DNA of 12,623 nucleotides from Ornithinimicrobium sp. (GTDB taxonomy: Bacteria > Actinomycetota > Actinomycetes > Actinomycetales > Dermatophilaceae): contig JASKZT010000367.1 in NCBI GenBank assembly GCA_030145965.1, positions 1-12,623 of the forward strand. The letters are read 5' to 3'. The translations under genes were made by a program, and so were the position numbers. This document shows positions 1 to 7,091 of the stretch, piece by piece (position 1 is the stretch's first letter; each line of letters opens with the position of its first letter). Under the pieces are notes generated by a model that worked only from the letters and a program-made list of their open reading frames with translations, was not told where the DNA came from and did no database searches.

Positions 1-2200
1 GGGCCACCGACTCGGCCCCCTCTCCGCCGCTCAGCCCGAGGGCCGCGCGCAGGCCGGGGACGCCGTCACCGGACCCGCCGAAGAGCTGCCCGGCCCGCAG
101 CACCGCCAGGACGAGGTTGACCAGGCCCTCCCCGTGAGGCGCGGCCCCCAGCACGTGCAGGCCGTCGCGGATCTGGACGTCCTTGATCTCGCACAGCCAG
201 CCGTCGATGTGCATGACGAGGTCGTCGAAGCCGTCGCCGTCCTCGAGGTCGACCTCCTCGGTGAGCCCCAGGTCGCGGTGCATCTCGGCGGCCTTGAGCA
301 GGGTCCAGATCTCCCCGCGCAGGGCCGGGGCCTTGGCCGGGTCCATCACGCTGACGTTGCCGTACTCGTCGAGCAGCTGCTCCAGCCGCGCGACGTCGCC
401 GTAGGTCTCGGCGCGCGCCATCGGCGGGACGAGGTGGTCCACGACCGTGGCGTGGGCCCGGCGCTTGGCCTGGGTGCCCTCCCCCGGGTCGTTGACGAGG
501 AAGGGGTAGACCAGCGGAAGGTTGCCCAGCGCGGCGTCGGCGCCGCAGTCGGCGGACAGGGCGAGGTTCTTGCCCGGCAGCCACTCCAGGTTGCCGTGCT
601 TGCCCACGTGGACGACCGCGTGCGCGCCGAACTCCTCCTCGATCCAGCGGTAGGTCGCGACGTAGTGGTGGCTGGGCGGCAGGTCGGGGTCGTGGTAGAT
701 CGCCACCGGGTTCTCGCCGAAGCCGCGCGGCGGCTGCACGAGCACCGTCACGTTGCCGGCCCGCAGCGCGGCCGCGACGATCGCCGGCTCCTCCCCCTCG
801 TCGTCGACGTAGAGCGTGCCCGGCGCCGGGCCCCAGTGCTCGGTCATCCCCGCGCGCAGGGCCGGCGAGAGGCGGGCGAACCACTCCTCGTAGCGGCTGC
901 CCGGGATGCGGACGTGGTGCTCGGTGAGCTGGGCCTGCGTGAGCCACTCCGGGTCCTGGCCGCCGGCGGCGATGAGCGCGTGGATGAGCGCGTTGCCGGC
1001 GGTGGTCTCCGGGTCCTCGCCGGGCACCGGCTCCAGGAGGTGCTCGTCGAGGCCGGGCACCTGTCCGGGCTCGCCCAGGTCGTAGCCGGCCTCGCGCATC
1101 GCGCGCAGCAGCCGGACGGTCGACACCGGCGTGTCGAGGCCGACGGCGTTGCCGATGCGGGCGTGCTTGGTCGGGTAGGCGCCGAGGACGACCGCGACCC
1201 GCCGGTCGGCCGGGGCGGTGTGCCGCAGCCGGGCGTGGGCCACCGCGGTGCCGGCCACGCGGGCGCACCGCTCGGGGTCGGGCACGTAGGCGGGCAGCCC
1301 GTCCTCGCCGATCTCCTTGAAGGAGAAGGCGACGCTGATGAGCCGCCCGTCGAACTCGGGCACCGCGACCTGCGTGGCGACGTCGAGCGGCGACATGCCG
1401 TCGTCCGAGCCGGCCCAGTCCTCCCGGCCCCAGGTCAGGCACAGGCCCTGGAGGATGGGGACGTCCAGGGCGGCGAGGGCGCGCACGTCCCACGCCTCGT
1501 CGTCGCCGCCCGCCTGCGCCCCGGCCGGGCGGGTCCCGCCGGCGGCCAGCACCGTCGTCACCAGCGCGTCGTAGGTGCCCAGGTGCGTGAGCAGGTCGTC
1601 CGGCGCCTGCCGCAGCGAGGTGGCCCAGACGACCCCGGCACGCCCGCCGGCCGCCTCGACGGCGTCGGCCAGCGCGTGCACGTAGGCGGTGTTGCCGGCC
1701 GCGTGCTGGGCCCGGTAGAAGAGGATCCCGACGGCCGGGCGGGTGGCACCCCCGGGCAGCGGCTCGGGCTCGGGCCGCTCCAGCACGTCCCAGGAGGGCA
1801 GCTCGCGCGGCGGCTCGAACCCCTCGCCGGTGAGCAGCAAGGTGTCGGAGAGGAAGCGGTGCAGCTGGGTGAGGTTGTCCACCCCGCCCTGGGCCAGGTA
1901 GCGGTGCGCCTCGGCCACGACGCCGGCGGGGGCGGTCGACAGCTCCATGAGCGCGGCGTCGGGCTCCTGCTCGCCGCCGAGGACGACGAGCGGCACGCCG
2001 GTGGCTCGCACCGCCCGCACCTCCTCGGGAAGGTCGTCCGGCCCGCCGAGGATCCGGGCGACGACGACGTCGGCCGCGGCCAGCGCCTCCGGCAGCCGGG
2101 CCGGGCGGGAGGGGTTGGCGTAGAGGTACCGGGCGTCGGCCGCCCGGGCGCAGAGCAGGTCGGTGTCCGAGGTCGAGATGATCGCGATGGCAGGGGTCAT
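1..2200 (-). CDS. cobN: CobN, cobaltochelatase large subunit (N-terminal part, runs off the left edge)
   Basis: CobN is the ATP-dependent, porphyrin-binding subunit that inserts Co2+ into hydrogenobyrinic acid a,c-diamide together with CobS and CobT in the cytoplasm; it is homologous to BchH/ChlH. The minus-strand frame from the ATG at 2198-2200 stays open to the edge (733 codons). Family members are usually about 1,200 residues, so roughly 60% is present. Visible landmarks are an N-terminus starting MTPAIAIISTSDTDL, GILFYRAQHAAGN at about residues 158-170, HVGKHGNLEWLPGK at about 531-544, and NDPGEGTQAKRR from about 570 followed by a HLVPP segment. The last three are hallmark CobN/BchH blocks. 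The ATG is preceded by AGGAGG with a rather long 12-nt spacer. It is transcribed away from the transporter/cob operon and has its own cobalamin riboswitch candidate upstream. The protein looks intact as far as it goes. The C-terminus and the CobS/CobT partners are outside the window. Confidence 0.96.
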   Translation of the reverse strand, partial: MTPAIAIISTSDTDLLCARAADARYLYANPSRPARLPEALAAADVVVARILGGPDDLPEEVRAVRATGVPLVVLGGEQEPDAALMELSTAPAGVVAEAHRYLAQGGVDNLTQLHRFLSDTLLLTGEGFEPPRELPSWDVLERPEPEPLPGGATRPAVGILFYRAQHAAGNTAYVHALADAVEAAGGRAGVVWATSLRQAPDDLLTHLGTYDALVTTVLAAGGTRPAGAQAGGDDEAWDVRALAALDVPILQGLCLTWGREDWAGSDDGMSPLDVATQVAVPEFDGRLISVAFSFKEIGEDGLPAYVPDPERCARVAGTAVAHARLRHTAPADRRVAVVLGAYPTKHARIGNAVGLDTPVSTVRLLRAMREAGYDLGEPGQVPGLDEHLLEPVPGEDPETTAGNALIHALIAAGGQDPEWLTQAQLTEHHVRIPGSRYEEWFARLSPALRAGMTEHWGPAPGTLYVDDEGEEPAIVAAALRAGNVTVLVQPPRGFGENPVAIYHDPDLPPSHHYVATYRWIEEEFGAHAVVHVGKHGNLEWLPGKNLALSADCGADAALGNLPLVYPFLVNDPGEGTQAKRRAHATVVDHLVPPMARAETYGDVARLEQLLDEYGNVSVMDPAKAPALRGEIWTLLKAAEMHRDLGLTEEVDLEDGDGFDDLVMHIDGWLCEIKDVQIRDGLHVLGAAPHGEGLVNLVLAVLRAGQLFGGSGDGVPGLRAALGLSGGEGAESVA

Positions 2201-2212
2201 GGCAGCCGCCGT

Positions 2213-2236
2213 CCTCCTGCGGGGTCCGCGCCCCGC
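2213..2236 (-). promoter_or_regulatory. cobN ribosome binding site with abutting hairpin (possible expression platform)
   Basis: On the minus strand a strong AGGAGG (2213-2218) precedes the cobN ATG by 12 nt. Directly against its 5' side sits a 6-bp GC hairpin, GCGGGG/CCCCGC (2231-2236 with 2219-2224), with a 6-nt loop. There is no U-tract, so it is not an intrinsic terminator. Placed between the riboswitch and the start codon, it may be part of a translational expression platform. The sequence and pairing are seen directly; the regulatory role is inferred. Confidence 0.5.
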
Positions 2237-2276
2237 TGGTCGTGAGGGAGGGCACCGGTCGGGGCCCCCGGCCGGG

Positions 2277-2396
2277 GTGACAGCTCTGACTCGGGGCCGG
2301 GAGGGCACGGCGTCGTGCCGCAGACCCTCCTGGCCGCTCACAGTGGCGGGACCGTCCCGGAGTCGCACCGGGTTCCGTCGCCGTCGGCCGCCGTCA
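2277..2396 (-). promoter_or_regulatory. Cobalamin riboswitch candidate upstream of cobN
   Basis: Read on the minus strand, this leader carries the order of conserved blocks of a cobalamin riboswitch. GGAACCCGGTGCGACTCCGG lies at about 2357-2376 (the GGGAA..GGTG..A-TCC region). CGCCACTGTGAG (2337-2348) matches the CCNCGCNACTGT core. CCCCGAGTCAGAGCTGTC (2279-2296) is a degenerate B12 box. Between core and box a peripheral arm can form: GGAGGG/CCCTCC (2325-2330 with 2300-2305) flanked by GGCC/GGCC. A weak 6-bp P1 (TGACGG with CTGTCA, one G.U) can close it. The 5' arm is shorter and less canonical than that of the plus-strand element. Adenosyl- or aquocobalamin binding would be expected to repress cobN. 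Confidence 0.8.
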
Positions 2397-2401
2397 GTGT
2401 A
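2396..2401 (-). promoter_or_regulatory. Possible -10 element for cobN
   Basis: TACACT on the minus strand fits the TAnnnT -10 consensus and would start transcription near 2389, just before the conserved riboswitch blocks. No convincing -35 is visible. The best P1 pairing for the riboswitch would use the last T of this hexamer, which conflicts with it being untranscribed. Weak evidence. Confidence 0.25.
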
Positions 2402-2428
2402 GGGGTCGGCCCGCCACGGAGCGGCTGG

Positions 2429-2434
2429 TAGGGT
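2429..2434 (+). promoter_or_regulatory. Possible -10 element for the transporter/cob operon
   Basis: TAGGGT fits TAnnnT and lies about 24 bp before the P1 helix of the plus-strand riboswitch, a sensible place for a promoter. The candidate -35 around 2406-2411 is poor. If both this and the minus-strand hexamer are real, the two promoters overlap back to back within about 50 bp. Position-based inference only. Confidence 0.25.
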
Positions 2435-2457
2435 CCGTCGCGACCGGACACCCCGGT

Positions 2458-2618
2458 CGACGTCGGTCGCACCGCAGGGTGCAAGGGAATCCGGTCGAAC
2501 GCCGGAGCTGACGCGCAGCGGTAGGGGTGACGGCCGGGGCGGACACGCCACTGGGCTCATGGTGCCCGGGAAGGTGCCCCGGTCGGACGATCCTGAGCCC
2601 GAAGACCTGCCGACGTCG
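2458..2618 (+). promoter_or_regulatory. Cobalamin riboswitch upstream of the btu/cob operon
   Basis: Near-canonical cobalamin riboswitch. P1 is a perfect 9-bp helix, CGACGTCGG (2458-2466) with CCGACGTCG (2610-2618). A small hairpin follows, GCACC-GCAG-GGTGC (2469-2482). GGGAATCCGGTCGAACGCCGG begins at 2485; with the following GAGCTGACGCGCAGCGG it forms the conserved receptor region, and CGCCACTGGG follows at about 2546-2555. A second perfect 7-bp helix, GGGCTCA (2553-2559) with TGAGCCC (2594-2600), brings in the B12 box GAGCCCGAAGACCTGCCG (2595-2612). The element ends 46 nt before the first ATG. There is no terminator-like U-run, so control is probably at translation of the first gene, spreading down the operon by coupling. 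Confidence 0.92.
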
Positions 2619-2664
2619 TTGGTGAGGGCCTCGCGCCACGGCCCGGAACAGCGAAAGAGCGACC
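2619..2664 (+). promoter_or_regulatory. Leader between riboswitch and first ATG; weak RBS
   Basis: GAAAGAG (2653-2659) is the only Shine-Dalgarno-like stretch, 5 nt before the ATG at 2665. It is weaker than the GGAGG-type sites before most of the downstream genes. A short hairpin GGGCC/GGCCC (2626-2630 with 2640-2644) sits just upstream. This is probably the expression platform of the riboswitch, where a weak site could be easily masked. Role inferred. Confidence 0.4.
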
Positions 2665-3690
2665 ATGCCCCGACGTCGACCCGCCGTCCTGCCCACCCTG
2701 GCCCTGGCCGCCCTGGCCCTCTCCGGCTGCGTCGGCGCCCCCGACTCCACCGCCTCCGCCGCGGCCGACGGCCCGGCCGCCGGCGGGACCGCAGCGGCTC
2801 CCGGGGAGGCCGGCGCCGCCTACCCCGTCACGGTGGAGAACTGCGGGGTCGAGGTGACCCTCGAGCGGGCGCCGGAGGCGGTCGTCACGCTCAACCAGGG
2901 GGTGACCGAGGTCGCCCTGGCGCTGGGCCTGGCCGACCGGATGAGCGGCACCGCCCACCTCGACGACGAGGTGGCCGAGCGCCTCGCCGACGACTACGCC
3001 CGCGTGCCGGTGCTCTCGGCGGAGTACCCCACGGCCGAGCAGCTCCTCGCCGTCGGCCCCGACCTCGCGCTCGCCTCCTACGCCAGCGCCTTCGGCGACA
3101 CCGGGGTGGGCGACCGCGCCGAGCTGCGGGAGCGCGGCACCGCGACCTACGTCAGCCCGCTGGCCTGTCCCTCCGGACCGGGCGACGCGCCCACCCTCGA
3201 GGCGGCGTGGGAGGAGCTGCGGGAGGTCGGCCTGCTCACCGGCACCACCGCGGCCGCCGAGGCGGAGGTCGAGGCCCAGCGCGAGCTGCTCGCGCAGGTG
3301 CAGGAGGCCGGGGCCGGGGCCGGCCAGGAGGTGCTCTGGTACGACTCCGGGGAGGACACGCCCTTCGTCGGGGCGGGCGCGGGCGGGCCCCAGCTGCTCC
3401 TCGACGCCGTCGGCGCGACCAACGTCTTCGCCGACCTCGACGGCGGGTGGGCCGACGGCTCGTGGGAGACGGTGCTCGCGGCCGACCCCGACGTCGTCGT
3501 CCTCGCCGACGCCGCCTGGTCCACCGCGCAGGTCAAGCGCGCCCACCTCGAGGACGACCCGGTGCTGCGCGAGCTCCGCGCGGTGCGCGAGCAGCGCTAC
3601 GTCGTCCTCCCCTTCAGCGAGACCACGCCGGGCGTGCGCCTCGTGGACGGCGCGCAGCGGCTCTCCGAGCAGCTCACCGCCCTCCCGTGA
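2665..3690 (+). CDS. btuF: Corrinoid-type ABC transporter substrate-binding lipoprotein (BtuF-like)
   Basis: Extracytoplasmic binding protein of the periplasmic-binding-protein family used by BtuF/FepB-type importers, 341 aa. It has a basic N-terminus (MPRRR), a hydrophobic segment and a lipobox LSGC with the lipidated cysteine at residue 22. An Ala/Gly-rich linker follows to about residue 52, then the binding domain with VVTLNQGVTEVALALGLADR and PTAEQLLAVGPDLALAS, typical of lobe 1. A long helical stretch with Ala/Glu repeats (about residues 185-215) probably bridges the two lobes. It is the first gene after the B12 riboswitch and overlaps the permease gene by 4 bp. Cobalamin or cobinamide as ligand is inferred from the riboswitch and the cob genes. 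Siderophore-type binding proteins look similar, so the ligand is not proven by sequence. Confidence 0.85.
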   Translation: MPRRRPAVLPTLALAALALSGCVGAPDSTASAAADGPAAGGTAAAPGEAGAAYPVTVENCGVEVTLERAPEAVVTLNQGVTEVALALGLADRMSGTAHLDDEVAERLADDYARVPVLSAEYPTAEQLLAVGPDLALASYASAFGDTGVGDRAELRERGTATYVSPLACPSGPGDAPTLEAAWEELREVGLLTGTTAAAEAEVEAQRELLAQVQEAGAGAGQEVLWYDSGEDTPFVGAGAGGPQLLLDAVGATNVFADLDGGWADGSWETVLAADPDVVVLADAAWSTAQVKRAHLEDDPVLRELRAVREQRYVVLPFSETTPGVRLVDGAQRLSEQLTALP

Positions 3691-4751
3691 CGACCGCGCC
3701 GGCCGTGCGGCGGACGGACCGCCGCGCGGCGACCTGGCCGGTGGGGCTGACCCTCGCCGCCCTCCTGCTCCTCAGCGCCGTCGTGGTCCTCGGGATGGGC
3801 TCGGTGCCGGTCCACCCGGGGGAGGTCCTGCACGTCGTCGCCCGCCGCGCCGGCCTCGTCGAGGGCGCCGGGGTCGGTGTCCTGGAGGACCAGATCGTCT
3901 GGCAGCTGCGCCTGCCCCGGGTCGTCGCCGCCGCGGCGGTGGGCGCGGTCCTGGCCCTGTGCGGCGCGGTCATGCAGTCGCTGCTGACCAACGAGCTGGC
4001 CGACCCCTTCCTCCTCGGCATCTCCAGCGGCGCCGCGCTCGGCGCGGTGCTCGCGCTGACCTTCGGCCTGTCCGGCGTCGCCGCCGGGACCGGGGTCGGG
4101 GCGGCCGCGATGCTCGGCGCGGGGCTCGCGCTCGGCGCCGTGCTGGCGCTCGCCTCCGACGCCGGGGGCGCCCTGCCGCCGATCCGCACCATCCTCGCGG
4201 GGGTCGCCGTCGCCCAGCTGGGGGCGGCCGGGACCTCGCTGGTCATCATGGTCCTCGGCGGCCGCGACACGGCGCGGCAGGTGCTGGCGTGGACCCTCGG
4301 CTCCTTCGCCGGGGTGCGTGCCGCCGACGCGCTCCTGCTGGCCGCCGTGGCCGGCGCCGTCGTCCTCGGCGTGCTCGCCGCCGCCCGGACGCTGGACGCG
4401 TTCGCCTTCGGGGAGACCTCGGCCCGCTCGGTCGGGGTGGACGTGCCCCGCGTCACCTGGATGCTGCTGGTCGGCACCGCCCTCGCGGCCGCCGTCACGG
4501 TCGGCGTCGTCGGGCCGATCGGCTTCGTCGGCCTCGTGGTGCCCCACCTGGTGCGCATGGTCGTCGGGCCCGTGCACCGACGGCTCCTCCCCCTCACCGC
4601 GCTCGCGGGCGCCCTCCTCATGGTCTGGGCCGACACCGCCGCGCGGTCCGTGGCGCCGGACCGGGAGATCCCGGTGGGCGTCGTGACCGCGCTGGTCGGG
4701 GCGCCGGTGCTCGTGGCGCTGCTGCGCCGCCAGGCACGGAGGTCCTCGTGA
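3687..4751 (+). CDS. btuC: FecCD/BtuC-family ABC transporter permease
   Basis: Inner-membrane permease of an importer for corrinoids or a similar chelate, 354 aa, close to the family norm. The start is the GTG at 3687, which overlaps the upstream stop (GTGA). The hydrophobic pattern suggests about 9-10 membrane segments, the first at about residues 19-37. Family blocks are RLPRVVAAAAVGAVLALCGA (from about 75), NELADPFLLGISSGA (about 102-116) and GPIGFVGLVVPHLVRM (about 276-291), the last including the cytoplasmic coupling region that contacts the ATPase. EIPVGVVTALVGAP lies near the C-terminus. It is sandwiched between the binding protein and the ATPase, completing a BtuFCD-like set. Corrinoid specificity is inferred from the riboswitch. 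Confidence 0.92.
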   Translation: MTTAPAVRRTDRRAATWPVGLTLAALLLLSAVVVLGMGSVPVHPGEVLHVVARRAGLVEGAGVGVLEDQIVWQLRLPRVVAAAAVGAVLALCGAVMQSLLTNELADPFLLGISSGAALGAVLALTFGLSGVAAGTGVGAAAMLGAGLALGAVLALASDAGGALPPIRTILAGVAVAQLGAAGTSLVIMVLGGRDTARQVLAWTLGSFAGVRAADALLLAAVAGAVVLGVLAAARTLDAFAFGETSARSVGVDVPRVTWMLLVGTALAAAVTVGVVGPIGFVGLVVPHLVRMVVGPVHRRLLPLTALAGALLMVWADTAARSVAPDREIPVGVVTALVGAPVLVALLRRQARRSS

Positions 4752-5527
4752 GCGCGCTGCGGGTGCGGGGGCTGGGGTGGTCGGCCGGCGGCCGGCCGAT
4801 CGTCCGCGACGTCGACCTGGACGTGGCCCCCGGACGGGTCACCGGGGTCGTCGGCCCCAACGGCTCGGGCAAGACGACCGTCCTGCACCTCCTGGCCGGG
4901 CTGCGCCGTCCTTCCGCGGGCACGGTCCTGCTCGACGGCGACGACGTGACCGCCCTGCCGCCGCGCGAGCGGGCGCGCCGGGTGGCCCTCGTGGAGCAGA
5001 AGGCCGGGACCGACCTGGAGCTGACCGCGCGGGACGTCGTGGCCCTCGGCCGCTACGCGCGCGGGCCCCGCTGGGGACGGGGCGCCGAGGCGGCGGTGGA
5101 CCGGGCGCTCTCGCTCGCGGGGGCGGCCGACCTCGCCGGGCGCGGCTGGGCCACCCTGTCCGGCGGCGAGCAGCAGCGGGTGCACCTGGCCCGCGCGCTG
5201 GCCCAGGAACCGCAGGTGCTGCTGCTGGACGAGCCCACCAACCACCTCGACCTCGCCCACCAGATCGGCCTGCTGCACCTGGTCCGCTCCCTGGGCTGGA
5301 CGACCCTCGTCGTCCTGCACGACCTCGACCTCGCCGCCGCCTCGTGCGACGAGCTCGTGGTCATGGACGGCGGCACCGTGGTCCGCTCCGGCCCCACCGA
5401 GGAGGTGCTCGGCGCCGACCTCGTCGGCGACGTGTTCGGCGTGCGGGCCTCGGTGCGCCGCGAGGACCGCCTGCGGATGCTCTGGCACGGCCTCGTCCGG
5501 ACCGCGTCGTGGGAGGGCGCGCGGTGA
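4748..5527 (+). CDS. btuD: ABC transporter ATP-binding protein (BtuD/FecE-like)
   Basis: Cytoplasmic ATPase driving the importer, 259 aa. All nucleotide-binding motifs are intact: Walker A GPNGSGKTT (36-44), Q-loop region VEQKAG, signature LSGGEQQR (137-144), Walker B VLLLDEPTNHLD with D161/E162, and switch His191 in LHDLDL. It starts with the GTG at 4748, overlapping the permease stop by 4 bp and preceded by GGAGG at 4738-4742. It resembles the vitamin B12/hemin/ferric-siderophore importer ATPases. The partner genes are immediately upstream, so a one-locus importer is well supported, while the substrate is inferred. Confidence 0.93.
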   Translation: MSALRVRGLGWSAGGRPIVRDVDLDVAPGRVTGVVGPNGSGKTTVLHLLAGLRRPSAGTVLLDGDDVTALPPRERARRVALVEQKAGTDLELTARDVVALGRYARGPRWGRGAEAAVDRALSLAGAADLAGRGWATLSGGEQQRVHLARALAQEPQVLLLDEPTNHLDLAHQIGLLHLVRSLGWTTLVVLHDLDLAAASCDELVVMDGGTVVRSGPTEEVLGADLVGDVFGVRASVRREDRLRMLWHGLVRTASWEGAR

Positions 5528-6231
5528 CCGCCGACGGCACGGCGCTCGTCCTGGTGACCGTCGACCTGGCGGACCCTCGGACCTCGGTCCTCCTGGCCGC
5601 GACCGCGGCGGTGCTGGAGGCGCGGCCGGCGACGGTCCATGGCGCCGGGCCGCCGCTCGCCGAGGTGCTCACCGACCTCGCCGCCGAGCCACGACCCCCG
5701 TCACGCACGGTGCTCCTGCCGGTCCCCGGGGAGGAGCCCGGCACCGGGTGGTCGTGGGTGCGCCGGGTCGGCGGCCACTGGTGGCGCACCCACCCCGCCC
5801 CGCCGTTCACGCTCGAGCTCACCGCGCCGGCGGCCGACGCCGGCGAGCCGGCGGTGCGGGCGGCCCTGGCCGGTGCGCGCCAGCCGGTCACCGGCCGGGA
5901 GGCCGGCCTGACCAGCGCGGCGTGGCAGGACGTCCCCGCGCACCGCCATCACCTCCTGGTCTGCCGGGGCCCACGGTGCAGCGCCCAGGGCGCCGCCGCC
6001 ACCGCTCGGGCGGTCGGGGCCGGGCTGCGCCGGCGCGGCTGGGGCGACGACGAGGTCCTGGTCACCCAGACCGGGTGCCTCTTCCCCTGCAACCAGGCGC
6101 CCGTGGTCTGCGTGCACCCCGGGGGGCGCTGGGTCGGCCCGGTACGCCCCGGCGACGTCGCCGGCCTGCTCGACGAGCTGGACGCACCGCCCCTCGCCGG
6201 GGCGCCCGAGAAGCGGAGGACCGCACCGTGA
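5524..6231 (+). CDS. Degenerate CbiX-like domain fused to a thioredoxin-like [2Fe-2S] ferredoxin
   Basis: 235 aa; GTG start preceded by GGGAGGG (5511-5517). The C-terminal part (from about residue 143) is a thioredoxin-fold [2Fe-2S] ferredoxin: VCRGPRC (Cys147, Cys152), then QTGCLFPCNQAPVVCVHP (Cys185, Cys189), giving four ligand cysteines, followed by GGRWVGPVRPGDVAGLLDEL. The N-terminal part opens with LVLVTVDLADPR, which lines up with the start of CbiX/SirB chelatases (LVLVGHGSRDPR type). The catalytic GHGS is replaced here by TVD (12-14). A later GGHWWR (His85) may correspond to the second chelatase histidine region. It is therefore probably not an active cobaltochelatase. Its place between the importer and cobF/cobG suggests an electron-transfer or corrinoid-handling role in the same pathway, for example serving CobG or cobalt reduction. 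The ferredoxin domain is fairly certain; the CbiX relationship is an inference from pattern only. Confidence 0.8.
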   Translation: MTADGTALVLVTVDLADPRTSVLLAATAAVLEARPATVHGAGPPLAEVLTDLAAEPRPPSRTVLLPVPGEEPGTGWSWVRRVGGHWWRTHPAPPFTLELTAPAADAGEPAVRAALAGARQPVTGREAGLTSAAWQDVPAHRHHLLVCRGPRCSAQGAAATARAVGAGLRRRGWGDDEVLVTQTGCLFPCNQAPVVCVHPGGRWVGPVRPGDVAGLLDELDAPPLAGAPEKRRTAP

Positions 6232-7091
6232 CCCGACAGCCCCGACAGGTCCGTGTCATCGGCGTCGGGGTCGGCGGCCCCGGCCAGCTGAGCCTCGACG
6301 CGCTCGCCGCCCTCCAGGAGGTCGACGTCGTGCTCGTCGCCGACAAGGGCGAGGGGCTCGCACAGCTCGTGGAGGCGCGGCGGGCGCTGCTCGAGACCCA
6401 CCGGCCCGCGCCGGGCGGTGGCACGGCGGTACGGGTGGTCCAGGTGCCCGACCCACGCCGCGGCCCGGACCCGCGGGAGACGCGCTCCTACCTCGAGGGC
6501 GTGCGCACCTGGCACGAGGCCCGCGTCGACGCCTACGCCGCCGTCCTCGACGCCCTCGAGCCGCACCTCGTCGTCGGCTTCCTCGTGTGGGGCGACCCCG
6601 CGCTCTACGACTCCACCCTGCGGGTCGTCCGGGCCCTCGGCGAGCGCACGCCCGTCGCCGTGCGCACGGTGCCCGGCGTCACCGCGCTGTCGGCGCTGGC
6701 CGCCGCGCACGACGAGGTGCTGCACGCCGTCGGCGAGCCGGTCCACGTCACCACCGGCCGCCGGCTGGTGCGGGAGTGGCACCCCCGCCTGGGCACGGTC
6801 GTCGTGATGCTCGACGGCGAGCTGCGCTGCCGCGACCTGCTGGCCGCCCGACCCGAGACGGCCGACCTGGAGCTCCTGTGGGGCGCCTGCCTGGGTCTCC
6901 CCCAGCAGCGGACCGCCCGCGGCCGGCTCGGTGACGTCCTGGACGAGGTCGTGGCCCTCCGCTCCGCGCTGCGGGAGGAGCACGGCTGGGTGATGGACGT
7001 CTACGCCCTGCGGCCGGCCCCGCCGCAGCCGGCCCACGGACGGCCGGTCCCCCGCCGCGTCTCCCCCGGTCCTCAGGAGGCGGCGACGTGA
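6228..7091 (+). CDS. cobF: Precorrin-6A synthase (deacetylating), CobF
   Basis: SAM-dependent methyltransferase that methylates C1 of precorrin-5 and releases acetate, giving precorrin-6A; it is specific to the aerobic pathway. 287 aa, usual size being 250-290. It belongs to the tetrapyrrole methylase family, with the N-terminal glycine loop VIGVGVGGPGQLSLDAL (about 10-26), FLVWGDPALYDST (118-130) carrying the GDP motif that binds SAM, and TVPGVTALSALAAAHD. VLVADKGEG and the HEARVDAY stretch are typical of CobF rather than of CobI/J/M. GTG start with GGAGGA (6215-6220) 7 nt upstream; it overlaps the preceding stop. The Pro-rich C-terminal tail (about 265-287) is probably disordered. Confidence 0.93.
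   Translation: MTRQPRQVRVIGVGVGGPGQLSLDALAALQEVDVVLVADKGEGLAQLVEARRALLETHRPAPGGGTAVRVVQVPDPRRGPDPRETRSYLEGVRTWHEARVDAYAAVLDALEPHLVVGFLVWGDPALYDSTLRVVRALGERTPVAVRTVPGVTALSALAAAHDEVLHAVGEPVHVTTGRRLVREWHPRLGTVVVMLDGELRCRDLLAARPETADLELLWGACLGLPQQRTARGRLGDVLDEVVALRSALREEHGWVMDVYALRPAPPQPAHGRPVPRRVSPGPQEAAT

Noticed and set aside
66..2255. Long open frames on both strands overlapping cobN (minus 66-2255, plus 134-2245)
   Set aside because: They are frame shadows caused by the high GC content, Arg/Gly/Ala/Pro-rich with no recognisable domain. The CobN frame has all family motifs.
2394..2750. Small minus-strand open frame through the divergent control region
   Set aside because: It runs through the plus-strand riboswitch and the btuF signal peptide, and its composition is that of a chance frame.
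3674..5488. Long minus-strand open frame antisense to the permease and ATPase genes
   Set aside because: Low-complexity composition, no RBS or motif, and opposite strand to well-supported genes; a GC shadow.
2665..5527. Transporter as a siderophore (iron) importer
   Set aside because: The fold family allows it, but the adjacent B12 riboswitch and coupling to cob genes favour a corrinoid substrate; kept only as an alternative.
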